The notes under the pieces were generated by a model. That model had not been told where the DNA came from. It worked only from the letters and a program-made list of their open reading frames with translations, and searched no databases. Shown in pieces: positions 47,070 through 58,924 of a stretch of DNA of 64,000 nt. Each line of letters opens with the position of its first letter. Positions within the stretch are counted from its first letter, which is position 1. Origin of the DNA: Lycium barbarum (lineage: Eukaryota > Streptophyta > Magnoliopsida > Solanales > Solanaceae). Position numbers and translations under genes: made by a program. Where the stretch lies: positions 115,692,376 to 115,756,375 of the forward strand of contig NC_083342.1 in the NCBI RefSeq assembly GCF_019175385.1. Direction: 5' to 3'.

Positions 47070-49331
47070 CTAATTCTCAATCATTTGATTAATTTCCCCC
47101 ATATCATATTCGGTCATGGAGATATCTGCAAAGTCTTCCATTTGGTCCGGTCCACTTGCTATCAAATCTTCAATCTCTTCCTCTTCGCCTTCCTCCGCTT
47201 CTAAGTTTTGGTTGCATCGCTCCGATCTAATCCAATCGCGAATGCACACTAGTACTTGCAAGCTAAAGTCGGATAATGAGTGTCTATGGTCTCCAATTTA
47301 TTGTCTTCCCTGGCTAAATGCACTCTCCGAAGCCACGGTTGATACTTGAACCGTAAGGATATCTCGAGCCATTCTTGAGAGTATCGAATGACTTGCCTTG
47401 TATTTCTTCCACCATGCTAAGACGTCCAGCTCATCTAATTCCTTGATATCCACATTTGGCTGCATCAAATAAAAGTGATATTCATCAAAGTTTGCATTAC
47501 AAGAAGGAGTGGGATGTGAATGTAAAACTTTTAAACCCGACAAGCCCTTTTTGCTACTTTGAGAAGTGGTAGGGCGTGGAGCAACGGGTGTAGCATGTTC
47601 TTCCAAATTAGAATAATGAGTAAAAACTTTTCTAAACTCGTCATCAATAGCGGTTTCGGCTTCAGCTAAAGATGGTTGAACTCCCTCTTCAATTTCTAAA
47701 AATGTATAAATTTGACCAACCAATGCTTTAGTATAAGACACTTTTAAACAAGAATTTAAAAGAGAACCCAATATAAATAAAGCTGGGATGGGAAAAAATA
47801 CTTCTTAAATTTTGTTATTATATCAAAAATAGCCGCTTGATAACCGGGTTTATATTTATACTCTTGTAAAACTCTAGCTATTTCCGCTAAGTAGGCTAAA
47901 ATTTCGGTTACCGTGGGATAGAATTGTCTAGAAAAAGCAAGAGTTGCATTATAAAAAAATTCTAAGAGTTCAACACATTCCTTAACATCTTCCCAATCCG
48001 TAAAATTTAACCAATCATCACTATTAATATTATATTTGTTGTGAACTTGTTGTATGGGAATCCTATACTCATATGCTTGTTGTACATAATGTAAGTGTAG
48101 TTTCACCTAGTCTCAATTTCTACTTGAATTTTCATAGGTCTAAGGTTATTTTCCACACAAGCATTCTTAAAATCTCTAATTCTTCCCTTATTAGCATTAC
48201 AAAAAAGAAACGCAATCGCATCTCGTACTTTTTGAATAGAATCGTCAAAACGCACAAGACCATCTTTAACAATTAAGTTTAAAATGTGACAACTACATCT
48301 TACATGAAAAATATTTCTTAGCGGAGGGTTTAGTTCTCTTTTTAAAAGACCAATCGCCTTTGTATTATTAGAAGCATTATCTAAAGTAATACAAAGTGTT
48401 TTTCTATAAATGTTAAAAAATCTCATAATAGTAGACATTGAATCCATTAAATTTTTTCCATCGTAACGACCTTTTCCTTCATCATATAAAAAAACTATAA
48501 TTCTTTTTTGCATAATCCAGTTGTCATCAACCCAATGACATGTAATAGCAAAAAAATCTAACTTGTTAAGACTAAGACTCAAATCAGCGGTAAGAGAAAC
48601 ATTACAATTTAAAGAATTAAATACATGACGCAAATAAAATCTATATTTTGTATACAAATCTATAACATCCGCTCTACAAGTACTTCTAGGAATACCCTCA
48701 AATAACGGATTATAACAACGTTGAATGTAAGTAACAAACCCCAAACCCGAAGGAAAGGAAAATGGTAAACAATCATAAGCTACCATTTTAGCTATTTCTA
48801 CACGCTCTTTTTTCTTGTCATACTTAAAAATTTTACCGGTTCGTGGGTCTATCGTCATTTGAATACCCCCCACATTTGAACCCGTTTGCTCTCCCCAAAC
48901 ATCCACATGTTTCTTTCTCATATGGCCATTTAGTGTACTCGTTCCACCATCCTTACTAGTTTCTTGCTTAAAAGTAAATATTTGTCCACATAGGGTACAT
49001 TTAGCTGTTTGGCTTTCCCAATCCTTAGTCATAAATTTTCAAATTTTAGCGGTTGACTTACGAGTTCTAGGCAGTTTGTCTTGTGTATGTGATTATGCAG
49101 GACATGTATCTCGTATGGGATTTTCGGGGGGTTGTCTTTCATCATCATCATCATCATCAATTTCATTAAAAGTGTCGGTATAATGTTGTTGCATTGCCTT
49201 ATGACCTAAAAGTGGATTATTTCCACCAATATCAATACCTAAATTAGGTGTTTCTTCCACAATGTTTCCTCATTAAGCCCACGCCTAACAATACCACTAC
49301 TACCGGCACCACGTCTAAATCTCTTCGCCAT
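47070..49331 (-). pseudogene. hAT transposase (BED finger, RICESLEEPER-like), inactivated
   Basis: From the likely start at 49331 (MAKRFRRGAGSSG) a BED-type finger is visible (CTLCG ... HMRKKH), then the RNase H-like core (SLTADLSLSLN, TLDNASNNTKAI, FHVRCSCHILNLIVKDGL), and at the C-terminus the hAT dimerisation region (LDVLAWWKKY and ASESAFSQGR), ending at 47070. The frame is broken at several points: a shift near 49270, in-frame stops near 49098 and 49039, a stop at 48103 followed by a one-base shift near 48085, a shift near 47800, and a stop near 47300. The long middle frame (49032-48103) is still intact. The protein would have cut and rejoined DNA at the element ends. It is now non-functional. 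Confidence 0.93.
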
Positions 49332-49904
49332 TATTAAATAGAATTAATTTAAATCACACTCAAATAAATCACAAGAAAATGAATTGCAACAAATTAAATT
49401 GCGTAAATTAAATTGCGAAAAATAAAGATAGAGTTGGAACGAAGGTACCAAATTGCCGGACTAATTTCCAACAAAGTGAAGGCGGCTATAATTGCAAATC
49501 CACCAAAGCTACTTCGGATTGTTGCAAAATCACCAACTCCACCAACAATATTATAATTGCAAAATTAATAATTGAAACTATAATAAGACTTTATAATATT
49601 TATTTGAGAGAAATTTAAAGTGGCTAATTGTTGCAAAATAACTATAATTGAGAGATTGAGATTTGAGAGAAAGAGAAGAGTGAATTGGTGTGGATTAAAA
49701 TAGAAATGGAGAGGGGTTTATATAGGGGTGACGGATGGGTTAAAATGTTAAAAAAAAGTTTGGGGGGTTTGAGGGGAAAAAAAAAGAGTTGGGGACCGTT
49801 TGGCAACGGCCATTTTTGCAAATGGACCGTTGCCCAACGGTCCAATTTGGACCCAAGCCGCAACGGCTACAAACTAAAAAAAAAAAAAAATTAAATTCCA
49901 CCGG

Positions 49905-50055
49905 TTTATCGGTTAACCGGTTCCGGTTTCAAAAAAATTGGAACCGGACCGGTACAAAATATACGGTTAACCGGAATCGGTAAACCGGTTCAACCGGTTC
50001 CGGTTTTATCGGTCCGGTTACCGATTTGAACCAGTAAAACCGGACCGGTTGACGG
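49905..50055. repeat. Right subterminal CCGGTT cluster of the hAT element
   Basis: Dense ACCGG/CCGGTT motifs in both orientations (GGTTAACCGGTTCCGG, ACCGGTTCAACCGGTTCCGG). It is the counterpart of the left cluster. Confidence 0.75.
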
Positions 50056-50637
50056 GTTTAGTGCGACGTGATTGATCGAATATTATGTTATTCATGGAAG
50101 TTTCTTTGTGGTTGCTCTTTGACGAATGACAATGAAGGGGTGAATCTAACCACTCTACAAATTCATTGAATAATGAATACAGCTGTATTTTCTATCCTGT
50201 ACCATAATAACACTATTCTAAGGTGTGATTTTATTCTTGGACTTAATGTAGATTATTGCTTAATATCACATTAAATGGTACTTTAAGTTTGGATAATAGT
50301 AGATTTGTCAAAGCAGAATATTATGGAATTCAACCTAATTTGCAGTCTTCACCAAACAAAATCGAACGAGAATCAATTTAAAATAAAGTAATCTTGAATC
50401 CAATAAAAACAATACGGAAAAAAGTGCCTGAAAATACGTTTGCAATTTTTTTTTCTGTTCTTTATTTTTATTTTATTTTTAAAATATTTAATTAATAGTT
50501 ATAGTTTGTCGATTTTTATAACAATTTAAAAACTTTTCTTTTGTTGAAAAAGTATGTTTTTGGGAAAATCTAAATTTTCTTTTGCAAGGACTCTTTTTCA
50601 GATTTGGAATCAAACACCACCGAGAGACGATCAAACA

Positions 50638-50932
50638 CTTTTTTTTTGCGCGAATTGTCCTTCATTTGGGGTGGTCTTTCATTTTTGTCCTTCAAATTGA
50701 TGGTCTTTAAGTTTTGCCCTTCGCCTAATACCCCGAGGTTGTGGGTTCGAACCTCAGCTCAGCAAAATAAAATAAAAAATTCACAAGACAGAATTTCGCA
50801 AATTCTGCAGAATTTGCAAAACTGTCCATGCTAAGGCAAAATTTGGATCTTAAGGGCAAAAGTTAAAGACCACAAATTTGAGGGGTAAAAATTAAAGACC
50901 ACCCCAGCGAAGGGCAATCCTGCAAATTGCCC
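50638..50932. mobile_element. MITE with 9-bp target duplication (GATCAAACA)
   Basis: Inverted arms share GGGGTGGTCTTT and TTTTGCCCTT with their reverse complements near the right end (AAAGACCACCCC, AAGGGCAAAAG). GATCAAACA flanks it at 50629-50637 and 50933-50941. The second copy of the duplicated host segment, at about 51169-51180, has a single GATCAAACA. The centre carries GGTTGTGGGTTCGAACCTC, which resembles a pol III B box. Confidence 0.8.
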
Positions 50933-51233
50933 GATCAAACAAGGCGCTTAGTAAAGTTTGGGTCCAAGACTCCAAAAATAATTTTAGAGGTTTAAATTAG
51001 GATTCCAATCCGATTCCAACTTATCCTTTGCAGTACTATTTAATTGGCATTTTGTTGCGCAAAATTAGATTAATCGAACCAGTTAATTCCCACTATCATA
51101 TGATTAAAAAATGACAAGATCCAAGCATGCAGCTCTATTTCAAATTTGGAATCAAACAACACCTAAAGACGATCAAACAAGCACTTAGTAAAGTTTTGGG
51201 TCCAAGATTCCGACAATAATTTTAGAAGTTTAA

Positions 51234-53382
51234 TGTCACGCCCCAAACCATGGCCTGGGCGAAACATGGCACTCGGTGCTTTACTGCATGTGACCGAGGA
51301 AACCACATGGCTTGCTGAATCATCATGAGGCATAACATGAGCGAAATATAATGTGAATGCATGATGAGCCTTTACAAAATGCAATAAGTCATAATACTTA
51401 ATCAAAATACTTGTTTAAACATGAGTGCGGAAATAACATGAATGAGCCAAAATGGCTATACGACTCCGAAAGTGTGACATGGCATAACTGACTTGTCTAG
51501 TCTATGAAACCTCTAACATAAGTCTGAGCATGGAAAACATACTCGCTGGGACAAGGCCCCCAGCATACATTAAATGCATAGCTAATCATTAAATAAAGAG
51601 TTGACTAAACCTCGAATGAGATGGGGCTCACCAATAAGCTGATACGAATGTTGTCCTACTGAGGAGATGTGTCGTCCTGTAAATCAGTACCTGCATCGTG
51701 AAATGCAAGCCCCCAGGCAAATAAAAGGGGACGTCAGCACATTGAATGTACTGGTATGTAAAGCAACTCAATGAAATAACATGAGACATAAAATAATAAA
51801 GATAAGAACTGAACGTGAAACTGAAACCTGGTTATGAGCATGAACATGAATACATATATAATATAAAGCATGAGTAAAACATGGTAGGTAGGGAGAGCAT
51901 TTCATAACCGACAATATAATATCACCACGTGGGTACGTGGAGTCTGGTACCTCGCCGGACCAGCAGAGCCACCATACCTTGCCAGGGTATAGGGTGGTAA
52001 CGTGCTTGATGGATCCATTCAGTGTAAAATTAAGGAATCGTCCTAACTGGGCGGAGCGATTCTTGTCCTACGGTGGCTACGTAGTTTCAGGCTATCTGAG
52101 CCTTCTCGGTAATTCGTGCAACTCCCAAAAACATAAACATGATATAATTGGCTAAGAAGCCCATGATTTTCGTGAATTAACTTGTACTTGACTTGTAATC
52201 ATGGTTTCACGAAATAACTTGTAAACATGGTTTCATGAAATAGCTTGTATTTAGCCTGTATGTATCTTGTATCATGGCATGAAAGTAATTATATAATATA
52301 GTTGCATGAAAACTTGTAGACATGTAGAATATTCATGAAATAATCATTCTTAGTTAAAAACATGCATGCAAGAACCCATAGAATACAAGATATGAGTTTT
52401 CATAGATTACAGACTGATTCTCAATAATCATATGGCGTTATTAAGAACACAATGATAGAATAATAGCAATTCATACATAATCTATTCATGGACATGGACC
52501 TAGGGTTGTCATGAACATGGTGTAGAAACCCTAGTTTTAGTAGAGAATCATAATTTATGGATTAGGAGGCGTGGGGAAGAACAATGATGTTCCCACATGT
52601 AGATAGTAACTCTACATACCTGGTAATGCTCCAAACTTGAATTAAAGATTTTAACTTTGAAGAAGATTTCCAAAATCTTGAGTTCTTGAACCTTGAGATG
52701 GGTTTTCTTGAAAACCCTAGTTTAGAAATGATGATTTCTTGTTTAGATTACAAGGATATGTATTAGAATTGACTTGGAATGATTAGAATAGGCTTACCTT
52801 GGTGTTCTTGATGATGGGAGAGAATAGAAGGCCGTTCTAGGGCTTGGGGGTGTGAAGAATGAAGTGAAAAAGCCTTAAAACGAAGTTTTAAAATTGCTGT
52901 CGGACCCAGTTTACTCCCTATTTTACGTCCCGTAAAAGTTTTATGGTCCTTAGATCCCACCGTAAATCAATCACAGTGATTTGGGCTTTCTGGACCAGTT
53001 TTACGGCCCAAATCTACGGCCCGTAGATTCCACCGTAAATCGACAGAACACTGTTTTAGTAAAACAGGCATAACTTTTTGTACATATGTTTGTTTGACCT
53101 CCATAATAGACTGTTGGAAAGGTATTTCAATGATCTACAACTTTCAAGAAGAAAAGTTTCCCAAATTCCTTACAGATTTTTCCGTATACTCATTTTAATT
53201 GAGATATGGTGCAAACTAACTTGAAAACACGCTCCGTAGGGTAGCTTCCGACTTCACTTTGCTCAAGGACTCTTCCCATGTCTTGATTGGGTTTCAAACA
53301 CCATTTATACACTACTCAAATTGGGTTCATTATACCCCTGTTTTACAAGTCAAATCTTAACCCGAATGCACGAGGTGTTACA
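51234..53382 (+). mobile_element. Solo LTR-like insertion, 2149 bp, TSD TTTAA
   Basis: It starts TGTCACGCCCCAAACC and ends GAGGTGTTACA. TTTAA flanks it at 51229-51233 and 53383-53387. It is in the same family as the insertion at 24752, and the two align over much of their length (CGTAGTTTCAGGCT, GAGCCTTCTCGGT, AAACCCTAGTTTT, CATACCT). No gag or pol coding sequence. The uninterrupted host sequence is seen in copy 1 at about 50988-51000 (GAGGTTTAAATTAGG). Confidence 0.78.
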
Positions 53383-53530
53383 TTTAAATTAGGATTCCCA
53401 TCCAATTCGAACTTATCCTTTGCAGTTATATTTAATTGGCAATTTGTTGTGCAAAATTAGATTAATCGAACCAGTTAATTCCAATATCATATGATTATAA
53501 AATGACAGGATCCAAGCATGTAGGGTTGTG

Positions 53531-54519
53531 CCTAAAATAACGCAGACATTGAACAACTTGTCCGAGGAAAAATTGCTAGAAAAGTAAGTTAAAATGAGCA
53601 TTGTTCTTCCCTTTGCAGTTAAATGTACTATGGTTCACCTGGAACTAGACATAATAGCTAATACCGCACGTGAGAGTACTTCGGGAAATTCAATTTTTGA
53701 ATTTGTGACAAGTATTTTTTTGAATTATTTCAATTTCTAAAAAATCTAGTTCGAAGTGAGAGAAATTGAAGTCATAAGATGACATGTCGAAGTCACTTGG
53801 GTTCTAATCAAACAGGAATTTTCAGTAACAGAGTCAAGAATGCCAGCAAGGAGAACAGAAATAAAAGTAAGAGTACTGCACTTGGGATTCAAATATGTCC
53901 CATGAAATAAATTTTGACACATTTTTATTGTTACACTAAAAAATTTCCTTATGTTAAGAGGATTAAATAATTTATTTATATGCAAAGATTTCTGTTTTAC
54001 CCTTAAGCACAGTATAACTTTTGAGAAAGGAGAATCAATTAACTAAACCCCGTCAAACCGTGTAATTCCACCCAGTGTTTTCCATATGAATTATTGTCTT
54101 ACCAAAAACATAGTAGTATCATATTACCAGTGTCCCTTTCGCCTCAAGTAGACACTCAAATTCTAGAAAATTTCTGCTCCATAAGAAAAAATCTTATATG
54201 CCGACAAAGTTGAAAACTTAGATTTAATTATAATACATAGATCTTGCCTCCCTAAGAAAATAGCATAGGTTTTAGTCAAAATCAAGTGGATGTGCACCAG
54301 TTCCAAGTTGCTTGTCGGAAGGAAATTAATCCTTTATTAGGAGAGTAATCTTAAAGTTATTTTCATCAAATCTGAATAAACGGGCCGGGTGTTTAAATTA
54401 ATTAGGGTTACGTCAATAGCTAATTAAATCATATGATATGACTATGTTTTTGTATTAAACGCGTGTGACTTCGAAAACTGCACTTATATAGTACGAGTAT
54501 GTTTTATTATTTCGTACTA
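53531..54519. other. Intergenic DNA without recognisable genes
   Basis: The sequence has no long conserved frame and no bounded repeat that I can recognise. Confidence 0.5.
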
Positions 54520-54610
54520 GACGGCCTATGCCCGTGCCGCGCACGGACCTAACACTTTAGATTAGAGTGCATCTATGTGTATGTAGTTGTCTTTGAATAG
54601 TGATTATCTT

Positions 54611-54641
<31 letters not shown>

Positions 54642-55519
54642 TATATATTATGTTCAAAACACGATTAATATAACATTGTAGTTTGTGCTCCGTATCTAAA
54701 ATTTTATTTTATTAATGTTTGCTACGAATCAAAATCGACAAATTTATTGATATTTTTTAAAAGAGAAGACTTGTTTAAAAAGAAACTATTTTCCTCTCTT
54801 TGAGATAAAACAATAGCAATATTTAAGCATCAGTTGATACTTTCAATTTTAATTCGATTAATTTAAAGGTGTAAAATACTTATTATTTTTTATCAAATTT
54901 TGATTTGGATAATTCTAATTTAAATTATTAAATTAATTTTACATGTTTAAAATGAAACAAAGTAGAAATTAATTTTCTATTTAAACGAAGAAATATTACT
55001 TTTTAATTTTTGGTAAATATTCTCGATTTAGCTCATTTTACTTGTCATGTTGTCTTTTGCATGGTTCTTTAAGAAAACATCGATTAGAATTATAATTTGA
55101 CTAATTTACCTTATTCATTATTTGATCTCCATTTGATATATATTTTTTATGACATTAATCTCTTTTCACATTTATTAGAGTAAGAATAAAAATAAAAAAA
55201 TAATTAAATTCTATCTTATTTTAAAATATAAATATAAACATAACAAATAAATGACATGGCGGAATAGCAAATACAACAGTTTAATATCTAGATTAGATCT
55301 CAGACTAATATAAAAAGGAAAGAAAATTTTATGGTTTGACTATTTAACCTTTTGAAGAAAAGCAATTTCATTTGCACCCACTAATGGATTGATACACACG
55401 TGGAAATGAATCCATCATTATTGACTTAATGAGATACTTTGGAAATTACATGAATATTATTTGATTTTTTAATATGGAGTGCACTTTTTTTTTGACATTA
55501 TTAATTTGCACTATTTTTA

Positions 55520-55558
<39 letters not shown>

Positions 55559-56155
55559 TATGTTCAAAACACAATTAATATAACATTGTAGTTTGTACTC
55601 CGTATCTAAAACTTTATTATATTAGTGTTTGCTACGATTACAAAGTCTGCACTTTTTTTTTTTGACATTGTTTGTTTTTTTAATATGAGATTCACTTTTT
55701 TTTTTTATATTGCTTGATTTTGTCAATATGGGATACTATGTTCAAAACACGATTAATATAACATTATAAGTTGTGCTCCGTATCTAAAACTTTATTATAT
55801 TAGTGTTTGCTACGAATACAAAGTCTGCACTTTTTTTTTGACATTGTTTATTTTTTTAATATGGGATTCACTTTTTTTTTTTTTTTTTATATTGCTTGAT
55901 TTTGTTAATGTGGAGTCCACTTTGTTTTTCTGTGAGTTTGAAGATGGTGGGTTCCACTTTTTTTTTTTCTGTGAATTTGAAGATGGTGGGTTCCACTTTT
56001 TTTAGTTTTTTTTTTAATATTGGTTTTTTTTTTTTAAATTTTTTTAATATTGGTTGGTATTTAATATGGGGACCACATCATTATTTTTATTTTTTTTAAT
56101 GCTTACGGACGACGAAGCATGGGTTGAGACCCATGCTTCTATATAGTAGTAATAT
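54520..56155. mobile_element. Helitron-like non-autonomous element with internal repeats
   Basis: The left end has CCCGTGCCGCGCACGG, and the right end has a perfect 10-bp hairpin (GAAGCATGGG, loop TTGAGA, CCCATGCTTC at 56114-56139), followed within a few bases by TATATAGTAGT. A GC-rich CCCGTGC...GCACGG start and a hairpin near the 3' end are typical of plant Helitrons, but the exact CTRR end is not evident. A ~95-bp block starting ATGTTCAAAACACGATTAAT occurs three times (about 54650, 55560 and 55738). A (GA)n run lies near 54622 and a (TA)n run near 55524. No helicase was seen. Confidence 0.5.
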
Positions 56156-57912
56156 CTAACATTTCACTCTTGGAGCGCACTTTGCGTTACACATAAACAT
56201 TATAGTAATGTGATTTAAAAGTTAATGATTAGATAAGCCTGCAAGAGTGTCCACTTAAGACTATGGCGTAGCTATCAATGAAATTGGAATGAAGATCATG
56301 TATGAAATTACTAGATGTGTACCGGTCAAAAGATACATATATTCAATGAAATTGACAAATTAAATGTATAAATTGAACTGATTGGAATACCCCCACCAAT
56401 TGAAGAGGATAGAGTTTAGTCTGGGAGAGTTCGCGTGTGTCCAATCTGATTAATAATTAATCGATATCAATTAAACATAGTTTAACCCTGCCAAACTAAT
56501 ATCATATTTTAGTTTAAAAGGAAAAGTTAAAGAATACGTAATAGAGAAAAAGTTTTGTATGTGTCATTTTATTAGGACAAGATATGGGAAGAAGTAATTG
56601 TGGATTCAGAGTTCTTTGTGCTGCATTACCTACCCGCTGAAAGTTGCCGAACCTAATTCAATTAAATTGTTTTATCTATATATAAATAATTAAGTAATTC
56701 AGCGAGGTGTCATCTATTCCATATATATCTTAGTTTATTGCCATGCCATGGAGAATCAAAATGAGAAGAAAGAGACTTTTCCATTTCCAGAAAACTAAAA
56801 GTGATTTTTTCATAAGAAAAGGACTCCAAATTCTAGTGAAAACATGTATGAGAAAAAGAGAAAATTAGGCTACAAACTGCTAGTAGTTGAGAAAGGAGTC
56901 TTAGATATGAAATATTTACTCGCATCCCTTTGCTATTTATAGTACTATATAGTATAATTTAATAATTATAGTGTCCAGGTTAGCTTGCACGCATTTCAAT
57001 TAATTTTACGGGGTACCTGCTACTTCCCATTAGCTAGTACAAATACCTAGTAACTCTATTTACCAATTAAGACTTGGGCATATAAGAAGAAATCACCTAG
57101 TGTTTTGCTTCTACTGATATTTGAACCTGAGCTGTCATGGTTCTCAATTCACTTTATGGACTACAAAGTTAGGATTAAGTCATAAATTAAGACGAGAATA
57201 CATGTTAATTATTTAATGATAAGAGTATATTTGATTACATATCTCGTGTAGTCATTAGTATAAACACCGAATAATTGGAGTTCTAGTTTTCGTTCTCCCT
57301 TTCAATTTCCGGATCTTAGAAAAGAGTTTAGATGAATCATGTGACTTGACCTAACAAGAAAAATAAAGATAGTATAACTTTCTTTAGACCTTTTATCGTC
57401 CTAATAAGAACGTATCTAATGGATTAACCATATTTTATTAGGTGGCAGAAGCATACAAACAAATAAAATAGGGAACACAGATAATTGGACCAGGTACGTA
57501 CATCAAATTAAGTGATAAATAGATGTAGTAATATTAAATTAATAGAATGTAGGCAATTGGACACTATCTGAGTTGATGTTGGAATTTTTTAATTGAAGTA
57601 AAGTTCATTATGATTAAATTTCTCATACAAAAGACTCGTGTTTCACTTATTACTTTGTAGCATACGTTGATATGAATAAGTTCAACTTTTCCAATAAAAT
57701 ACTCCTCATCAACACAAACAAGAAAGTGACGTTCTCCACTTTGGTCAACAAATTTGAAATCTTGTTCAATTAATACCTTCCTCAGTTGTTCCTATGCAAC
57801 TATTATTGTAACTTGACCTCATTATTTAGAATTGAAGGAAGACAATCTTGTAAACCCTTCCTATAAATAGTTTAAACAATCCAAAATAACACTAACAGCA
57901 GAATCGGGAAGA
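56156..57912 (+). promoter_or_regulatory. Intergenic DNA and promoter of the DUF1442-like gene
   Basis: No gene is seen in the upstream part. CTATAAATAG at 57861-57870 is a strong TATA box about 45 bases before the ATG at 57913, so the 5' UTR would be only about 15-20 bases. Nothing else is clearly assignable. Confidence 0.55.
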
Positions 57913-58924
57913 ATGGATTGCTGGTCTGCTGAAAATGCTACCAATGCTTTTCTCAAAACTCTAAAAATGGTAAGTAACACGCAATCTAATCTTTTCCTCT
58001 CCTTTGTACTCATTTTCTGATTTCTAGCTATTTTCTCTTCAGTAGTATAACAATAACATAGCTATATTTACATCTTAATCCCAAACAAGTTAATTGGGTT
58101 AGCTATGTAAATCTATGATATTTATGTCGTCTGTGGCGGAGCTGTTTCACTATAGAGATTCAAAATATAAAGCACACATGAAGATGTCAAGGGAATTCAA
58201 CTTCTAGCATATAGACATAAGAAACAATTTTGACATTTTATATACAGTGTATAATAATTTGACCTGCTTGTTCTAAAGCTCGTCTTTCTTCAGTAATATT
58301 CTCATCATTAATTTGATTTTTATTTGGAGATTTTAGGGTGAAAGAGGAAACGTGCCTGATGTAACAGAGTTCATATCTGCCATGGCTGCTGGAAATAATT
58401 CGCAGCTCATGGTAATGGCATGCTCCGGCCACCCTGGATCCGCGCTACTAGGCTTAGCAGCGGCGGCTCAACAAACTGGTGGCCGGGTGGTGTGTATATT
58501 ACGTAAAGAGCAAGAAATGCATGCAATTAAAGAAACATTATTGGGAGACTATGCAAATTTTCTTGAGTTAGTGATTGGTGATGATGTTAAAACTTTATTG
58601 GCAAGTAACTATGAAGGAGCTGATTTTGTACTTATTGATTGCAAATTGGAGGATTTTCAAGAAGTATTTGAAGCAGCACAACAAGGTGTTAGTGTTAAAG
58701 GTGCATTTATTGTAGGGTACAACGCCCTACATGAAGGACCTAGGTTAAATTTTGATCACAAGGGTTACTTTCTACCAATTGGAGAAGGGTTACTAGTTAG
58801 TAAAATTAGTGTTTCAGAAGGTAATATTGTTAGTGGAAGGAGGAGCCATTGGATTGTCGAGGTTGATGAACTCACGGGGGAAGAACATGTTTATAGGGTC
58901 AGTACTTCTCCAAATACAAATTAA
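57913..58924 (+). CDS. DUF1442 family protein (uncharacterised, plant-specific)
   Basis: Two exons (57913-57969 and 58337-58924) join in phase 0 to 214 residues beginning MDCWSAENATNAFLKTLKM. The pattern with CSGHPGSALLGLAAAAQQTG, RVVCILRKEQE, DFVLIDCKLEDF, GAFIVGYNAL and GRRSHWIVEVDELTGEEHVY matches the plant DUF1442 family, whose fold resembles SAM-dependent methyltransferases but whose activity is not established. The length is near the family's usual 210-220 residues. The start is supported by the conserved WSAENATNAFL and by a close upstream TATA box. No signal peptide or membrane segment is visible. No lesion was seen. Confidence 0.88.

Larger units (their letters stand above)
45397..50060 (-). 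mobile_element. hAT-superfamily DNA transposon, 4.66 kb, TSD GTGCGACG
   Basis: Terminal inverted repeats are TAAGGGTGTCAACCGG on the left and, reversed, TAAACCCGTCAACCGG on the right. The exact 8-mer GTGCGACG flanks the element (45389-45396 and 50061-50068), as expected for hAT. The minus strand carries a broken transposase. Both subterminal regions are packed with CCGGTT/AACCGG motifs. A Mutator-type element and TA microsatellites lie inside, between the left end and the transposase. Confidence 0.93.
50601..53530. repeat. Tandem duplication, each copy split by a different insertion
   Basis: Copy 1 (about 50601-51139 including the MITE) and copy 2 (about 51142-53530 including the LTR) share ATTTGGAATCAAACA, GACGATCAAACA, TTAGTAAAGTTT, AATAATTTTAGA, AACTTATCCTTTGCAGT and TTAATCGAACCAGTTAATTC in the same order. 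Without insertions, each copy is about 240-250 bp. Confidence 0.88.

Noticed and set aside
49642..49983. Overlapping short frames at the right end of the hAT element
   Set aside because: They lie in the low-complexity leader and CCGGTT region with no coding signature, and compete with each other on both strands.
50718..50765. tRNA-like GGTTCGAACC motif
   Set aside because: Only a B-box-like segment is present within a MITE; no cloverleaf can be drawn around it.
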